Shown one piece after another: positions 1 to 10,457 of a stretch of DNA of 64,000 nt (the stretch's first letter is position 1; every line of letters starts with the position of its first letter). The position numbers and the translations under genes are program-made. The notes under the pieces were generated by a model that searched no databases, had not been told where the DNA came from, and saw nothing but the letters and a program-made list of their open reading frames with translations. The stretch covers positions 124,001-188,000 of the forward strand of contig CAJNDS010002434.1 in the NCBI GenBank assembly GCA_905221605.1, given 5' to 3'. Source of the DNA: Symbiodinium natans (Eukaryota; Sar; Dinophyceae; Suessiales; Symbiodiniaceae).

Positions 1-3000
1 CTTTACGCAAATCGGGTGACAGTTCTTGCACAGCCAGGCACATTCCAAGGTACTGAAGCACATGTCTCTTCTTTAGGTCAAGGTCGAGATGTCTAGATGT
101 GCCGCGACACCGGTGGCACAGCAAGGGCTATGGTCAGCGCTGCATTGCCAAGGCCTGCCCCAGCCTGAAGCGCCAAATTTCGCCAGATGCCAGTTCAAGA
201 GATGCAGACTTTGAGTGCACTGTTGGCTGCGATACCGTTTGCAGGCCAGCGGCTAGCAGGCATGCTTTCCTGAGGAATTTGAGCCCACCGTCGTCATGGT
301 GCGCCTTGAACGCCTCGAATGAGCATTCGTTACGATGCCGGTGGCCTACAGAGCTCGAAAGTGCCACGTGCTCAACTGAAGCCAGGCTTCATGCAGCGCG
401 GCAGTCAGGCAGACCTTCATGGGCCCAAACTGTTCAAAAACGCTGGCGTGCCAACAATCCACCCAGTGCCACGTGCTAGGGTGCTGGCTACGGGTACGCA
501 CAAGGTGTAGGCCGCAGCGGCAACAGGTCGCGCTGGCCAAGAGTCAAAGCCAATACAAACATTGTAAGATTTGAACATTCCTGGGCACTCAGTTGCGAAG
601 TGGGATCCGCATGATGCTGCTAAAATTGCAACACTTGGTAACTCAAGACCTCATATGCATCAATTGAGCTGCGAGTGATGTTGTTGTCATACACAAACGC
701 GGGCTGTGCCGCCAGTGTGACTACCCACGCCAATCCAAGCATTCCGAAGAGCATAAAATCCTTGACTGTCAAAACGCTTCAAGACAGCATCAGGACAGCA
801 CGAAAAAATCGCAGGACCTGAAGTCATTCACCACCATGTCTGTGCAAACAAGCCTCAAACAGCAAGGCCGTTACGCAGGGAGACAAGGGGGAGTCCCCAA
901 CGAGCGTCCTGACAACCAAGCTGCGATTGTGCATCTCGCAGCGTCGCACTCACGAAGGATTACACGGGGCATGTCGACGACCATCGACATCGCCCTGCTG
1001 CAGCTATCCTTCGTATAGCATTCAGGTTCCACTTTGCATTCGCAACCTCCTCTTCCATGGACACCTGGAGTGATATGCAAGCAGCGCCGGTCAATGAGCC
1101 ACATTCGAAAACTTCGAGGCAGCTGACCTCTGTTGCCTCCTCTTTGGGCTCTCGAAGGCTCAGATGCATCTTGCGGCAGCCACTTTGAGCCAAAAGCTGT
1201 ATGTAGAAAGTCCTAGGAGTTATTGAAGAAGCCACGCGTTGCTCCCCAAAAGCAGTTAACTCTAAAGCTGAGCGCCGCACTCTGCTCACAATGACCACCC
1301 CCATGGCTTTCAAGCAAGTGCCGTCTCTGAGCGCTGCAGGAGGCTTCGGTCAAGATGGTGGATCGCAAGACTAACACACTCGAAAGTACAGAAGAAGATG
1401 AACGAGTGAGAATGACAGCTGTTAAACATGCCAAGCACCAGTGCAGGCATTTTGCCCTCCTTGGTGTTCTTACCTGAGCACTGCCGAGATACACCCACAC
1501 CTCCGACGTGGTGACATTCGACGGCCTTCCATCTTTCCGGGATAGCACAAAGCCTGAGAGCCCAGCCCTTGCCCTTGGCATGGGCACCTGAAACATGCTT
1601 TGCCAATCGGCGCAAAGCTGATGATGCGCATGGCTTGTGAAATGCCCTACTGTTCCTCGTGCGCCTGGACTTTGAGGTGCCGCTAGCCCCGCGTCCTGGC
1701 GAAGCCTCGTCAACTTCGTTCAATTTGGTCTGTCCAGGCCAATTCTTGCTGAATTCAGCACGTGCTTGAGCCCCCCACAGCAAAGGCGAGGCCATGCCGA
1801 CAGCATCCTACGCAGGCTTGTGACCGGTTTCGACACCTATCTGACTGTCATCAATCCGCACAAACCGAGGGAATTGGGAACTGCATGCGTAACACCAATG
1901 CGACCCGTGCGGGGCGAGGCCCGCGCGGGGTGCAAAGGAGGAACCTTACACTCCAAACTCTACGCCGGAGCCGAAGTGGATGACTTACTGTCGACGAACC
2001 ACCCCCCCACGAGATACATTGCCTTCCCAACCTCGACAAAACGGGCACCCAGCGGGCTTCTAGTTTGTTATCGGCACATGTAAGATTTTCGCCTGGGCCT
2101 GAGGGTTTTCGTTTGCATCATAGGTCATGATCTCTGTGCATTCCTGCCTTGGGGTGGAAGCCCCGGGCTACAGTTGCACAAACATAGTTCGACCTGTACA
2201 GCTTCAGATCAAGCATGCGGCTGTGTGGATGAGGCAACACGTGAAAGCGAAGAAACACAGCCAAGACTCAGGCAAGTCTCTGATGGAATCCTTCTTCTCA
2301 GCAACCTCGCGAATCTTGTGCAGAGAAAAGCCTGAAACTACAGCGTCGTCAAGGGCCTGACCTGCTCCAACAATTGTGAAGCATGTTGCGACGGGAGTTG
2401 CAACAGAGCCTGCCGAGCTGCTCTTTGCTAACGGAAATGTTTCTTCGAGTCTGTTCGGCAAGCAAACTTGCCTGAATGGCGTCGTTATTCAAGTCGACGC
2501 CAGCCTGAATGGCCGGGACAAAAGTTCCTGAATGGGTTAGACTCAAGTCCGACACCTGCTCAGCTTTCATCATCCCAACGGTGGACTGCAGCCGCGATGC
2601 CGCTACATTGATGTCCTTGTGCAATGTTGCTCTGGGAATCAAGTGCGTGAATTCGAGAAACCAAGGCAATGGCCACCACGACTGTCTTGGCTGGTTGCGG
2701 AGCCTTCACCGGCTTCGCTGTGCATGATGTTGCTGCGCATGCCATGTTTGGGATCAAGATACTCATGCTATGCCTGGCAAAATGTTTGTGCGCCACCATC
2801 CGCCTGTCAGCTGAAGAGAAAAACATCTGACTTCCTTCCGGAAACCCATCATCCCATGGCTCCTCAGGAACATAACCTCTCGCTATCGTGGCGCACACCT
2901 TCAGTTCAACTGTGCAAATTTTACCCGGCTGAGCCAGACGTATCTGGATGTTGGCAAAGGCCGGCTAAGAGCCGTGCATAATTCGAAGGGTTTTTGACGC

Positions 3001-4075
3001 GTCCCGCAGATACCTTTTCGGCTTCACAGTCACGCGGCACGCACCATGTCACACATGTGCCTTGGGACGCAGATTGTGCAGAAGCCTTGGCCACCAGGTT
3101 GCGGTTTCACATGCCACCACTGCAAAAAACAAACATCAAAAGCCTGTAGTCAGGTAAGTCAAGCTGCTCAGCGGCACTTTCCAAGGGCAAACTTGACCTG
3201 CAAGCCATTAACCACTTTCATGTCGGCACCAAATGACACAGTAGTGGCACACAAATTGCGCATCAATGCGTGCACCAGCACGAAAAGCAAAACAACATGA
3301 ACTTTGGGTCTTTTGGGGGTTGCGCCAAACGCGCCAAGCCATGAAATATATACAATCGAGAAACAAACAGCATAAAATCGCATGACATGCTTTCCAAAAT
3401 GCAACCTTCCATTCCTCTCGCGCCGGTACGGCATGGTGGGTAACCCATGTAATCAACCCACCCGACTTCACGCTGTTGGTCGGCCCTTTGCATCTGTCCC
3501 GTTTGTCAAGTAGTGCCTGAAAATGCAAATGTGGCGAACTTGGCAAGGAGCGAAAACGGCCAGAATGAGAGGGCCACATTTCGGTTTTTACGCGATTTCG
3601 TTTTTACACCATTGGAGTTTCGTCACCTTTCGCTTCGCGGCGCCTAAGCAAAGTTCTCCACCTGCGTGTTTTACTTGCACTGGACCTTACGGATTCTTGC
3701 ACCCCTCCGTCGCCATATTGGCACATTACCAGGAAGAAAAAGAGAAAAAAAAAAAAAAACGGATACCACAAGGAAGACTCGGAAGGAGGCAGGCAAAAAC
3801 ATTGGAGTTACGTTTTCACTTCGTTTCATGGTAGTTCTTAAAATAAATTCTCTTCACGGAGTAAAAAAAATTGATGAGTGCGCCAAATGAATATTTTAAG
3901 AGGGCGCACGCATGCTGCACGCGTTCATATGCCCATACTAATTGTTGTTACACACGTAGTCTCGCCATAATACTAACACGGGCTCCAAGAACGCTCCCTT
4001 TCTGCTTTCGCCTTTGGATCTAGGACATAATGATTCGTGACGCCCGTGGTAACAACTGGATCGCAAGGTCTTTTG
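1..4075. other. No supported gene
   Basis: Only short ORFs with no recognisable domain, on both strands. No repeat array stands out apart from short A runs near 3740. I see no coding exon with family resemblance here. Confidence 0.5.
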
Positions 4076-4083
4076 TTCCAAGG

Positions 4084-4262
4084 GGTGTGAAGGGTTAGAT
4101 GAAGATATGAGAGGTAAGGTCTCAAAGTGTGATGGGTGAACAAGGCTGTGGAACAAGAGTTGGAAAAATGGGTGATTCAGAGAGGGTTTGACCTGGCATG
4201 CGATTCCAAAAAAAAAAACGTGAATGGTTAAACCAGGATATGAAAGTTGGGGTCTCAAGTGG
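4084..4262. repeat. Two diverged direct copies of a ~50-bp motif
   Basis: A stretch near 4084-4130 (GTGAAGGGTTAGATGAAGAT, then GGTCTCAAAGTG) recurs in diverged form near 4200-4260 (GTGAATGGTTAAACCAGGAT, then GGTCTCAAGTGG). The copies are about 120 bp apart, and no function is apparent. Confidence 0.4.
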
Positions 4263-4294
4263 TTGGACTGGCCTCTGAGCCGGTTAGTAACGCG

Positions 4295-4352
4295 TAAACC
4301 CTAAACCCTAGGCCCTAGGCCCTAATCCCTACACCCGCAACCCTAAACCCTA
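4295..4352 (+). repeat. Interstitial telomere-like CCCTAAA tract
   Basis: Degenerate repeats of CCCTAAA, CCCTAGG and CCCTAAT. The C-rich strand of the TTTAGGG repeat is what dinoflagellate and plant-type telomeres carry. The short length and degeneracy fit an internal relic rather than a chromosome end. Confidence 0.6.
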
Positions 4353-5410
4353 GGTAAAATCTCGATTAGGGAGTGTTAGTATAAGGGGGAACATCCCAAC
4401 GAAGAAGGTGCACCCTTTTTGGAAACTAGCATACAAAAACGGTCCGTGTACAACAACACGCAAACGACGAAAGAGATTCAATTCGAAAATCTTCTGCGAA
4501 AAATTTCTGAGATATCGGAATGAACCTCCTCCGCTAAACCCAATACACCCCAAGGTCAGCCCTTACCCATTTCACAGCTGCTGTGCCAATGTCTGCGCGC
4601 GGGGTTCTTGCAACAAGTCTTCGGTGAGTGCACTGATGCCAACATGGTTGTAACAAAATGATGGCAGACGACGACACGTGTAATGGTGGCTAAAACCACA
4701 CGCTCTTCAAGACTATGCAATCGCAATGACAGCTTGACAAATCGCACGCTAAGATCCGATCAGAGCCGTCTTCGCGGAGTCGTTGAGGTGTAGGCCTTAC
4801 ACCGCATCTGCACCGCCCACAAGATTGACAAAATCGTCGGACCCCAGAATTGCGCCAAGCAAATTGCAAAAATTGCGGAAAAGCTCAGAAATTTGTGAAC
4901 TATGTTTGCACATGCGTGCATCAAGCCCCCCGTGCCCAAACCATTTCTTCCGCCAACATGTCGATTCTTCATAGCTCGCCGCCCCCCAGCGAGTGTGCTG
5001 CTAGGTCCACGACCCAACTGTGCAATGTGCTCCTGTTGGGACAAGCGCTGCCACTAGCGCGACCAACACAGACACTCCCAACCCCCTATAGCGCCTCCAG
5101 CGAAGCCATGACCACAGGCAAACTGTCGAATTAGAAACTTGAGCCAAGATTTTGGTGCGGAAAAGAAAAGACATGAGTCAACCGTGGCCAGCCTCCGTGG
5201 CCCATTGACGCTCTGGCAAACGCTTTTTTTCCGCACGAAGGATCCCACCCCCGCAGCCGCCTCAGCGCAACGGCAACCGACTCGGCCCTTCCAGGTCACC
5301 AAGCTCGAGGACGCCAGCGCCGTTGCCGACCGCCTGCTGGCACGTGACGGAAAGGGTTTTTTTCCCGAACGCATCGCGAGGGGCTCTTCCGTGCGGAGCC
5401 CTCTGACCCA
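4353..5410. other. No supported gene
   Basis: Only short, overlapping ORFs on both strands. I see no domain, no clear splice pattern and no repeat array. Confidence 0.45.
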
Positions 5411-5418
5411 ACAACATA

Positions 5419-5521
5419 GAGTGAAGCGCATAGAGTGAAGTGCAGAGAGTTAAGTACACAGAGTGAAGTGCATAGAGTCAAGTGCATAGAGTTAAGTGAG
5501 TCAAGTGCATAGAGTTGAGGT
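5419..5521 (+). repeat. Degenerate short tandem repeat (AGTGCATAGAGTTA-type)
   Basis: Seven or so imperfect units of roughly 10-15 bp built on GTGCATAGAGT(T/G)AA. The units vary in length, so all reading frames through the array stay open for a while. The resulting ORFs are not evidence of a gene. Confidence 0.7.
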
Positions 5522-5623
5522 GCCCTGTCCATGAAGCATTAGTACTGTTCCTGCGGTCAAAAGGGTGTATCCTGTGAACATGAGCTCTCTTTTTTTTGCG
5601 TCCGCCGCAGTCAGGGTCGGGTC

Positions 5624-5662
5624 GGAAGGAAGGAAGGAAGGAAGGAAGGAAGGAAGGAAGGA
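5624..5662 (+). repeat. (GGAA)n microsatellite
   Basis: About ten perfect tetranucleotide units of GGAA/AAGG type, purine-only on the plus strand. Confidence 0.9.
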
Positions 5663-5925
5663 ATCGACCAGTGGCATACGGCCACGGCCTCCCGCACTCT
5701 TCCCCGCTGAGCATCTCGGGAGGCCTCCGCAAGCGTCATCGGCCCCCTCCGCCAGAGGTTCCAGAGGGGGTACTAGTAAAAATAAAGAAAAAAGCCGGAA
5801 GTGGCCCAAGTAGGGGGTTTGGGGACGAAAGGGGGGGCCTGGGCCGGAAGAGGGGACGTGCGAATGCGGGAGGAGGCGGAAGCCTGAAATACGTGGATAC
5901 TGACAACGAAACTGTGCCCCTTTTT

Positions 5926-7245
5926 TTACTCGAGCGCCGGGCAGAGCGTGTCTCGCTCTAAGTAGGCGTGGCCTTCGGCACACAGTGCTCCAGAGGCTGA
6001 GAGTACGAGCCGATTGGCTGCATCGTCAGCAAGGCTGGGCTCTCTACGGCAAAACTCCTGCTGAAGAGCAGTGACGGACGTGCCGCCGTGACGGCGTATG
6101 AAGGCCAAAGCCCACCTGCGAATGTGCTTAAGGCGGAGGGCTGGCTTGCGCACGGCCGAGGACCCGGCACCTTGCTGGCACTGTTCGGCCGCAGCACGGA
6201 GGTGCGACAGTAGCTCCTGTGAGGCTGTAGGTCGACGCCGGCGAGGGCTAGCGGCGAGAAGGCGTGCCCAAATGCACCAACAATCCGGGCACAGCTGGAG
6301 CGCTGGGGAGGAGCTGTGGTAGGCCCGATGTGCACCAGAGTTCCAGCGGCAGGATCCCCTGGGGTGAACGGTGATGTTGCAGGAAACGCATGCCGCAGGA
6401 CCAGACTGTTTGCACCAGATGCAAGGTAGGGGCACAATGGGCAGCTCCGGGAGACGCACCCCACCGCAAGTCCAGCAGCAGGCTGAAGGTGCAGGAAGCA
6501 CCGGGACACAGGTGCAGGGCACTGCCAGGGCTGAGGAGGCCTCTGACCACGAGGGCAAGTCTGGGGCCCAGGACGGCAGCGTTTCGGAGATGATGGCACC
6601 GCCATGTTGGAGGAGCAGGCTGATGATGGTAGAATCTGACAGGCGCCCACAGGGATGCATAGATCGGAGACGTGCCGCAGCGGCCTCAGGCCGAAGCAAA
6701 GCCCAGCGCAGCTCACGGATGAGTCTTTGTCCTGCGTCGGACTGGAGCCAGGCTGTGAGGGAAGAAGATGAATTACGGAGTGGCGGTCGGTCATCAACCT
6801 GACCTTCCCCGGGCATATCGCCATCAGCAGCTGGCAGAGCAGCACGGCACAAAGCTAGCCAAGTGGTAGTGCGTGCCTGGTAAGCCTGCCGAAGTTTCCG
6901 GAGGCCGAGCAGCAGGCACTGCGTGAGGCGTACCGGGAAGAATGGCAGTCCGACTCTTGGACAAGAGCTGGAGTTCATGCTGCAAGGCCCCCGGCTGGCG
7001 AAGGGTGGCATAGAGCTCGAGCTCTGCTTGTCGCAGGCTGTCTGCCTCGTGGGGGGACAGGTTGCACAGCGATACCCCCAGGAAGCGGGGGATGACACGC
7101 CGGTACGCCAGATCACTACCTCTTTCCCGGTTGGTGGCGACTCTGCTGCTGCCGGCCACATCGGTGGAAAGATTGGCTTCCCAGCCCGGAAGGGGAACGA
7201 GCCAACGCCAAGCTGAGAGCACTGGCCAACGCACCGCAGCTCCAT
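5926..7245 (-). CDS. Unrecognised 439-codon ORF with a Cys/His cluster, probably mobile-element derived
   Basis: Long open frame without a clear assigned function. About residues 256-322 hold a metal-binding pattern: CWTC, CIWC (275-278), CVSC (286-289), H294, C299, H306, H310 and CPDC (319-322). The spacing is reminiscent of PHD/RING-type zinc fingers, although the gap between H294 and C299 is wide. A basic Arg/Lys-rich tail follows. The N-terminal 90 residues are probably not native, because the better frame there is the overlapping ORF at 6824-7618, which ends in this one after an apparent frameshift near 6950. Immediately upstream on the same strand lies a non-LTR retroelement C-terminal fragment. 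The stop codon sits in GAGTAAAAAAAGGGGC, close to the A-rich 3' signature of those elements. I infer a decayed or hitch-hiking retroelement ORF. Confidence 0.4.
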   Translation of the reverse strand: MELRCVGQCSQLGVGSFPFRAGKPIFPPMWPAAAESPPTGKEVVIWRTGVSSPASWGYRCATCPPTRQTACDKQSSSSMPPFASRGPCSMNSSSCPRVGLPFFPVRLTQCLLLGLRKLRQAYQARTTTWLALCRAALPAADGDMPGEGQVDDRPPLRNSSSSLTAWLQSDAGQRLIRELRWALLRPEAAAARLRSMHPCGRLSDSTIISLLLQHGGAIISETLPSWAPDLPSWSEASSALAVPCTCVPVLPAPSACCWTCGGVRLPELPIVPLPCIWCKQSGPAACVSCNITVHPRGSCRWNSGAHRAYHSSSPALQLCPDCWCIWARLLAASPRRRRPTASQELLSHLRAAAEQCQQGAGSSAVRKPALRLKHIRRWALAFIRRHGGTSVTALQQEFCRREPSLADDAANRLVLSASGALCAEGHAYLERDTLCPALE

Positions 7246-7618
7246 CGGAGCAGGGAGGAGGAAGGGATGTTGGAGCAGTGGAATGCAGGCGTTGGCGCCA
7301 CGTGTGGGCGGCAGCTTGTAGGGCGGGAAGCGGCTGGATTGCTTGGAGCTCTGCCTCTACGTCATCACGCAGGATGTCTACTAATGGAGCCATTGCGGGG
7401 GCAGGCCAGGGTCGGGTCGGTCGAGTCCACGGGTCCCCTTCAAGGGCCCGAGGGAGGGACCTAGGCCCGGCTGGGCAGACGGCTTGGTGCCGGGACCTCG
7501 CTCTCGCTCCAGCGGGCGTCAGCCAGGAGCTCGTGCAAGGCTGGGGGTGTGCCAGCAGCACAGGGCTCAGACGGGACGGGGAGCTCGAGGAAGGTAGCCG
7601 CAAGCGCGCTCTGCGCAA
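6824..7618 (-). pseudogene. Upstream part of the same ORF, out of frame
   Basis: A 264-codon frame. Its central part (from MAPLVDILRDD, about residue 75, to ALQHELQLLSKS, about residue 225) reads as protein-like, with helical amphipathic composition. The last ~40 residues turn into low-quality sequence at the point where the 5926-7245 frame becomes protein-like (near 6950-6920). A +1/-1 frameshift or a short unspliced intron would join the two into one protein of about 550 residues. I do not recognise a domain in this half. Confidence 0.35.
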
Positions 7619-7745
7619 CGACGGAAATGATGCCCCTCCACCGGAGGACCCAAGCAGCCTGGGCAGAAGCCCTCAGCGCGAAGGGGGTGCCGGCCGCCCG
7701 CGCACGAGCAAGGAGGCGCACGAAGGTGGCAGCTTCGAGTCCCAC
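7461..7745 (-). pseudogene. C-terminal fragment of a non-LTR retrotransposon polyprotein (family 1)
   Basis: The translation resembles the extreme C-terminus of the retroelement family seen at 8618-8842, 11.7-12.9 kb and 13.6-14.3 kb. Shared features are an Ala-rich helix, a tryptophan pair followed by G-(L/I)-(L/I)-S-V, then a proline-rich linker and a final 'LHE-L' helix (ALHELLADARW). Only about 90 residues are present, so this is a 5'-truncated or eroded copy. It lies head to tail with the ORF at 5926-7618. Confidence 0.5.
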
Positions 7746-7799
7746 CGCCCCCCGACTTCAAGCCCGAAAACGACGAACCGAGCTCTCTTGGGGGATTTT

Positions 7800-8095
7800 C
7801 TCCTTGTCCTAGAGGTAGAAGAGAGAACAAGTAAGCGATTTAATAATAGAATTGTAAGGAACGCACGAATTCTATTAAATGTGCGGGCGATTTTAATAAT
7901 AATATAGTGAGCCCGCAGTAATTATAATGCCGTGCGAAAAAGGGAAAAAGTAATAATAATATACATAGAGTAAATAGAATTCATGAGATTTTATTTAGTA
8001 CAATTTTGCACAAGCTAATGGAATTTACGAGATTTTAGTAAAATTTTGTCGACCTTCGTACCCAGTCCTACATCTCTTTTTTAACATTACCTTCT
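7800..8095. other. AT-rich spacer
   Basis: Strongly AT-rich stretch with TAATAATA-type runs, unlike the GC-rich flanks. No ORF or gene was found. It separates inverted retroelement fragments. Confidence 0.6.
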
Positions 8096-8189
8096 TTCAG
8101 GCGGCAGGCTGGGTTGACGTCGTCAATCGGGAATGCAACCCTCTGCGGGTTTCGGCGTGGTCTTCATGTGGATTTCCGCGCCCATGACA

Positions 8190-8505
8190 GAAGCGAGGTT
8201 TTCGCGCACACGGAATGTCGCTTCCATACTATTTGCGAGGTTTTCAAGCATGCGTAATTCCGCTTCCATGTTATTTGCGAGGTTTTCGTGCGCTCGGAAT
8301 TCCGCTGCCATGCTACTTGCGATGCGATGCGATGCGATGCGAAATTCCGTCTCCATGATATGTGCGAGGTTTTTGCGCACGCGTATTTCCGCTTCCATGC
8401 TATTTGCAAGGTATTCAAGCATGCGTTCCGCTTCCTTGCTATTTGCGAGGTTTTCAAGCATGCGGGATTCCGCTTTCATGCTATTTGCGAGTTTTTTTTT
8501 TTTTG
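8190..8505 (+). repeat. 42-bp minisatellite (GGAATTCCGCTTCCATG type)
   Basis: About seven tandem units. ATTTGCGAGGTTTTC starts at 8231 and 8273, and the variant ACTTGCGA at 8315, giving an exact 42-bp period there. Because 42 is a multiple of three, all frames give 14-residue protein repeats and look like an ORF. A related, inverted array lies at 10.46-10.81 kb. Confidence 0.85.
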
Positions 8506-8533
8506 GGCGAGGTTGTCGCGCACGCGGAATGCG

Positions 8534-8886
8534 TACTACGTTTGTGCTACACAAGTCGACCTTCCAGCCACGGAAGATCCGGGCGTCCCCGGCGTATTAC
8601 ATTTTACTAGAAAAGTCGACCTCCGCGCGCAACGCGCGCCGCCAGCTGTTCGCGCTGGGCGGCTGGTCCAGGCGAATGCAAGGTATCCTCTCCATCGCAG
8701 TCCAGCAGGCCGTCGCGGGCACGGCCCTCGGACGCGCGTGGCCGGCCCAGCCGCAAGCGGGACCGGGAGCCGGGCCCAGCCTGGAAAGGGTCTTGGACCT
8801 CGCCGGGAGCGCTGGGGCGAGTCGGCTGCCGATGCGGCCGTAGGAGCTTGAGGCACGGACATCACAGGCAGCTGGAAAAAGGCGCG

Positions 8887-8919
<33 letters not shown>

Positions 8920-9175
8920 CCAGCTACTGAAGCTCCGGGCGTCCGCGGCGTAGTGTTTCGACATCCTGTCCCACGATTACTACTTTTGTACTACAGAAAT
9001 GGATAAGCCCGCGGCGGCCCCTATTCAGTACTACATTTTGTACTGCAGAAGAGGATTTTGAGAGGGGGACGGTCCTGAAAGACGGCGCCGGCTCTATTTA
9101 GTACTGCTTTTGTACTACAGAGATCTACAGAGGAAGAATTTTCCCTGCACAATACTACTTTTGTACTACAAGGGA
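8534..9175 (+). repeat. Dispersed TACTAC-TTTTGTACTACA motifs
   Basis: A near-palindromic element of about 18-22 bp (TACTACTTTTGTACTACA) recurs near 8536, 8980, 9025, 9100 and 9150. The reverse complement recurs at 10.54 and 10.58 kb. Spacing is irregular, so this is not a simple tandem array. Confidence 0.65.
8618..8916 (+). mobile_element. 5'-truncated non-LTR retrotransposon with poly(A) tail (family 1)
   Basis: The frame from about 8618 to the stop at 8843 encodes the C-terminus of a non-LTR retroelement protein: RRMQGILSIAVQQAV, an Ala-Gly-rich segment, SLERVLDLAGS and SRLPMRP. A 3' UTR of about 40 bp follows, containing GGAAAAAGGCGCG, and then an uninterrupted run of about 30 A (8886-8915). 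The short coding remnant, A-rich signature and poly(A) together are the hallmark of a target-primed, 5'-truncated insertion. The reverse transcriptase part is absent. Confidence 0.7.
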
Positions 9176-9204
9176 CGTTTACGGTCACGAAGAAAACGCA
9201 AAAA

Positions 9205-9738
9205 CACGAGGGTTTTGGCACCGTGCCATGCAAAAACCCGCAGAAGGGTTGTTTTAGCAACGCGACAGCCCAGAGGGTTGACGCGCCCACCAAAAAATGT
9301 GCAAAAAACGATGGTTTTAGCACCGCGACCACGCCGAAACACGCAGAGCGTTGTCCGCGCAAAGCAAGAAACATCAAAAAACGGTGGTTTTAGCACCGTG
9401 ACCACGCCGAAACCCCAGAGGGTTATCCGCGCACAGCGAGAAACGTGAACAAACGACGGTTTGAGCACCGCGACCACGCCGAAACCCGCAAAGGGTTGTC
9501 CGCGCACAGCAAGAAACGTCAAAAAACAAGGTTTGAGCACCGCGACCACGCCGAAACCCGCAGAGGGTTGTCCGCGCACAGCAAGAAACGTCAAAAAACG
9601 ATGGTTTGAGCACCGCGACCACGCCGAAACCCGCAGAGGGTTGTCCGTGCACAGCCAGAAACATCAAAAAACAAGGGTTTGAGCACCGCGACCACGCCGT
9701 AAAACCCGCAGAGGGTTTTCCGCGCACAACAAGTTAGC
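9205..9738 (-). repeat. 72/73-bp minisatellite array
   Basis: About seven units of GAGCACCGCGACCACGCCG...AAACGTCAAAAAAC. Unit starts at 9463, 9535, 9608 and 9681 give periods of 72, 73 and 73 bp. The minus strand reads as overlapping Cys/Arg-rich ORFs of 117-142 codons, which cycle frame because 73 is not divisible by three. They are not genes. Confidence 0.85.
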
Positions 9739-9743
9739 TCCTG

Positions 9744-10454
9744 CGTTATCATCCGAGCTGGTCATGCGCCGTGCCTTGGAGACCAGTTCGTATTCGTATT
9801 GCCTGAGCCATACCTTGCATCAGGATGGCGTCATGTCTCCGGCATCGTACGGGGTGCTCCCGGGATCGGGTCTTCGACGTGTCTGGCAGTGGACTAGGCA
9901 TCAGGTTGTACAGACCTTGCAGCAACGTGCCCATGCGAGTTACCGCGCAGACTTGCTGGCAGTACCTTCGCTGGCCAATTATGCGGTCTATCAGCCTCGA
10001 TTGCATTGCCTGGTCAGCATACACTCCTCCGGGCTCCCCATCTCCGCAGTCCGAGAGTGGACCCTGGCCCGGTGTGGCCATCACCCATTTACGGATGGTA
10101 GGAGCGCCCGTCATTCGCACAGGACGGACTCTCTGTGCCTTTGTGGTGACCAGTGCAACCTGCTTCACGCAATTCGAGCTTGTCCATTGCTGGCCTCGCA
10201 ACGGCGTCACTGGCTCACTCGTCTGGGGTTACAGCGCGTTCCTCAGTTTGGAGATGATGAGTTGCTTCGCTGGAGCTTTGACCCCAGCTTGGTTCTGAAC
10301 AGTCGTTCATCTGTCAATGCTCATGTCCACTATGTGGCAGCCATCTGCCGGCGGGCTTGCAGCTATGAGCGTAGTACTGGATTGTTCGGCGGCCAATGTG
10401 CCTGGCCGTTTGTAGTGTATATATGTACTGACCGTCAACGGTTGTTCAAGGACA
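9744..10454 (+). mobile_element. 3' part of a non-LTR retrotransposon (family 2)
   Basis: An open frame from about 9764 encodes the region after the reverse transcriptase of a LINE-like element. It carries VREWTLARCGHHPF, DGRSARH and then CLCGDQCNLLHAIRACPL, a Cys-Cys-His-Cys motif of the kind found at the C-terminus of many non-LTR polyproteins. The second copy at 52.46-52.62 kb shares REWTLARCGHHPF and the end of the element (TGTACTGACCG...CGGTTGTT). The frame runs on into minisatellite after 10440, so the last ~60 codons of the ORF are not native. The 5' part, including the RT, is missing. Confidence 0.7.
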
Positions 10455-10457
10455 GAC

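Noticed and set aside
5149-5158. CTTGAGCCAA, a ten-base match to the reverse of the spliced leader
   Set aside because: No gene lies on the minus strand in the right position, and a ten-base match is not rare in 64 kb.
8133-8843. 236-codon ORF with 14-residue repeats
   Set aside because: Its first half is the 42-bp minisatellite and its second half a retroelement C-terminus; it is not one gene.
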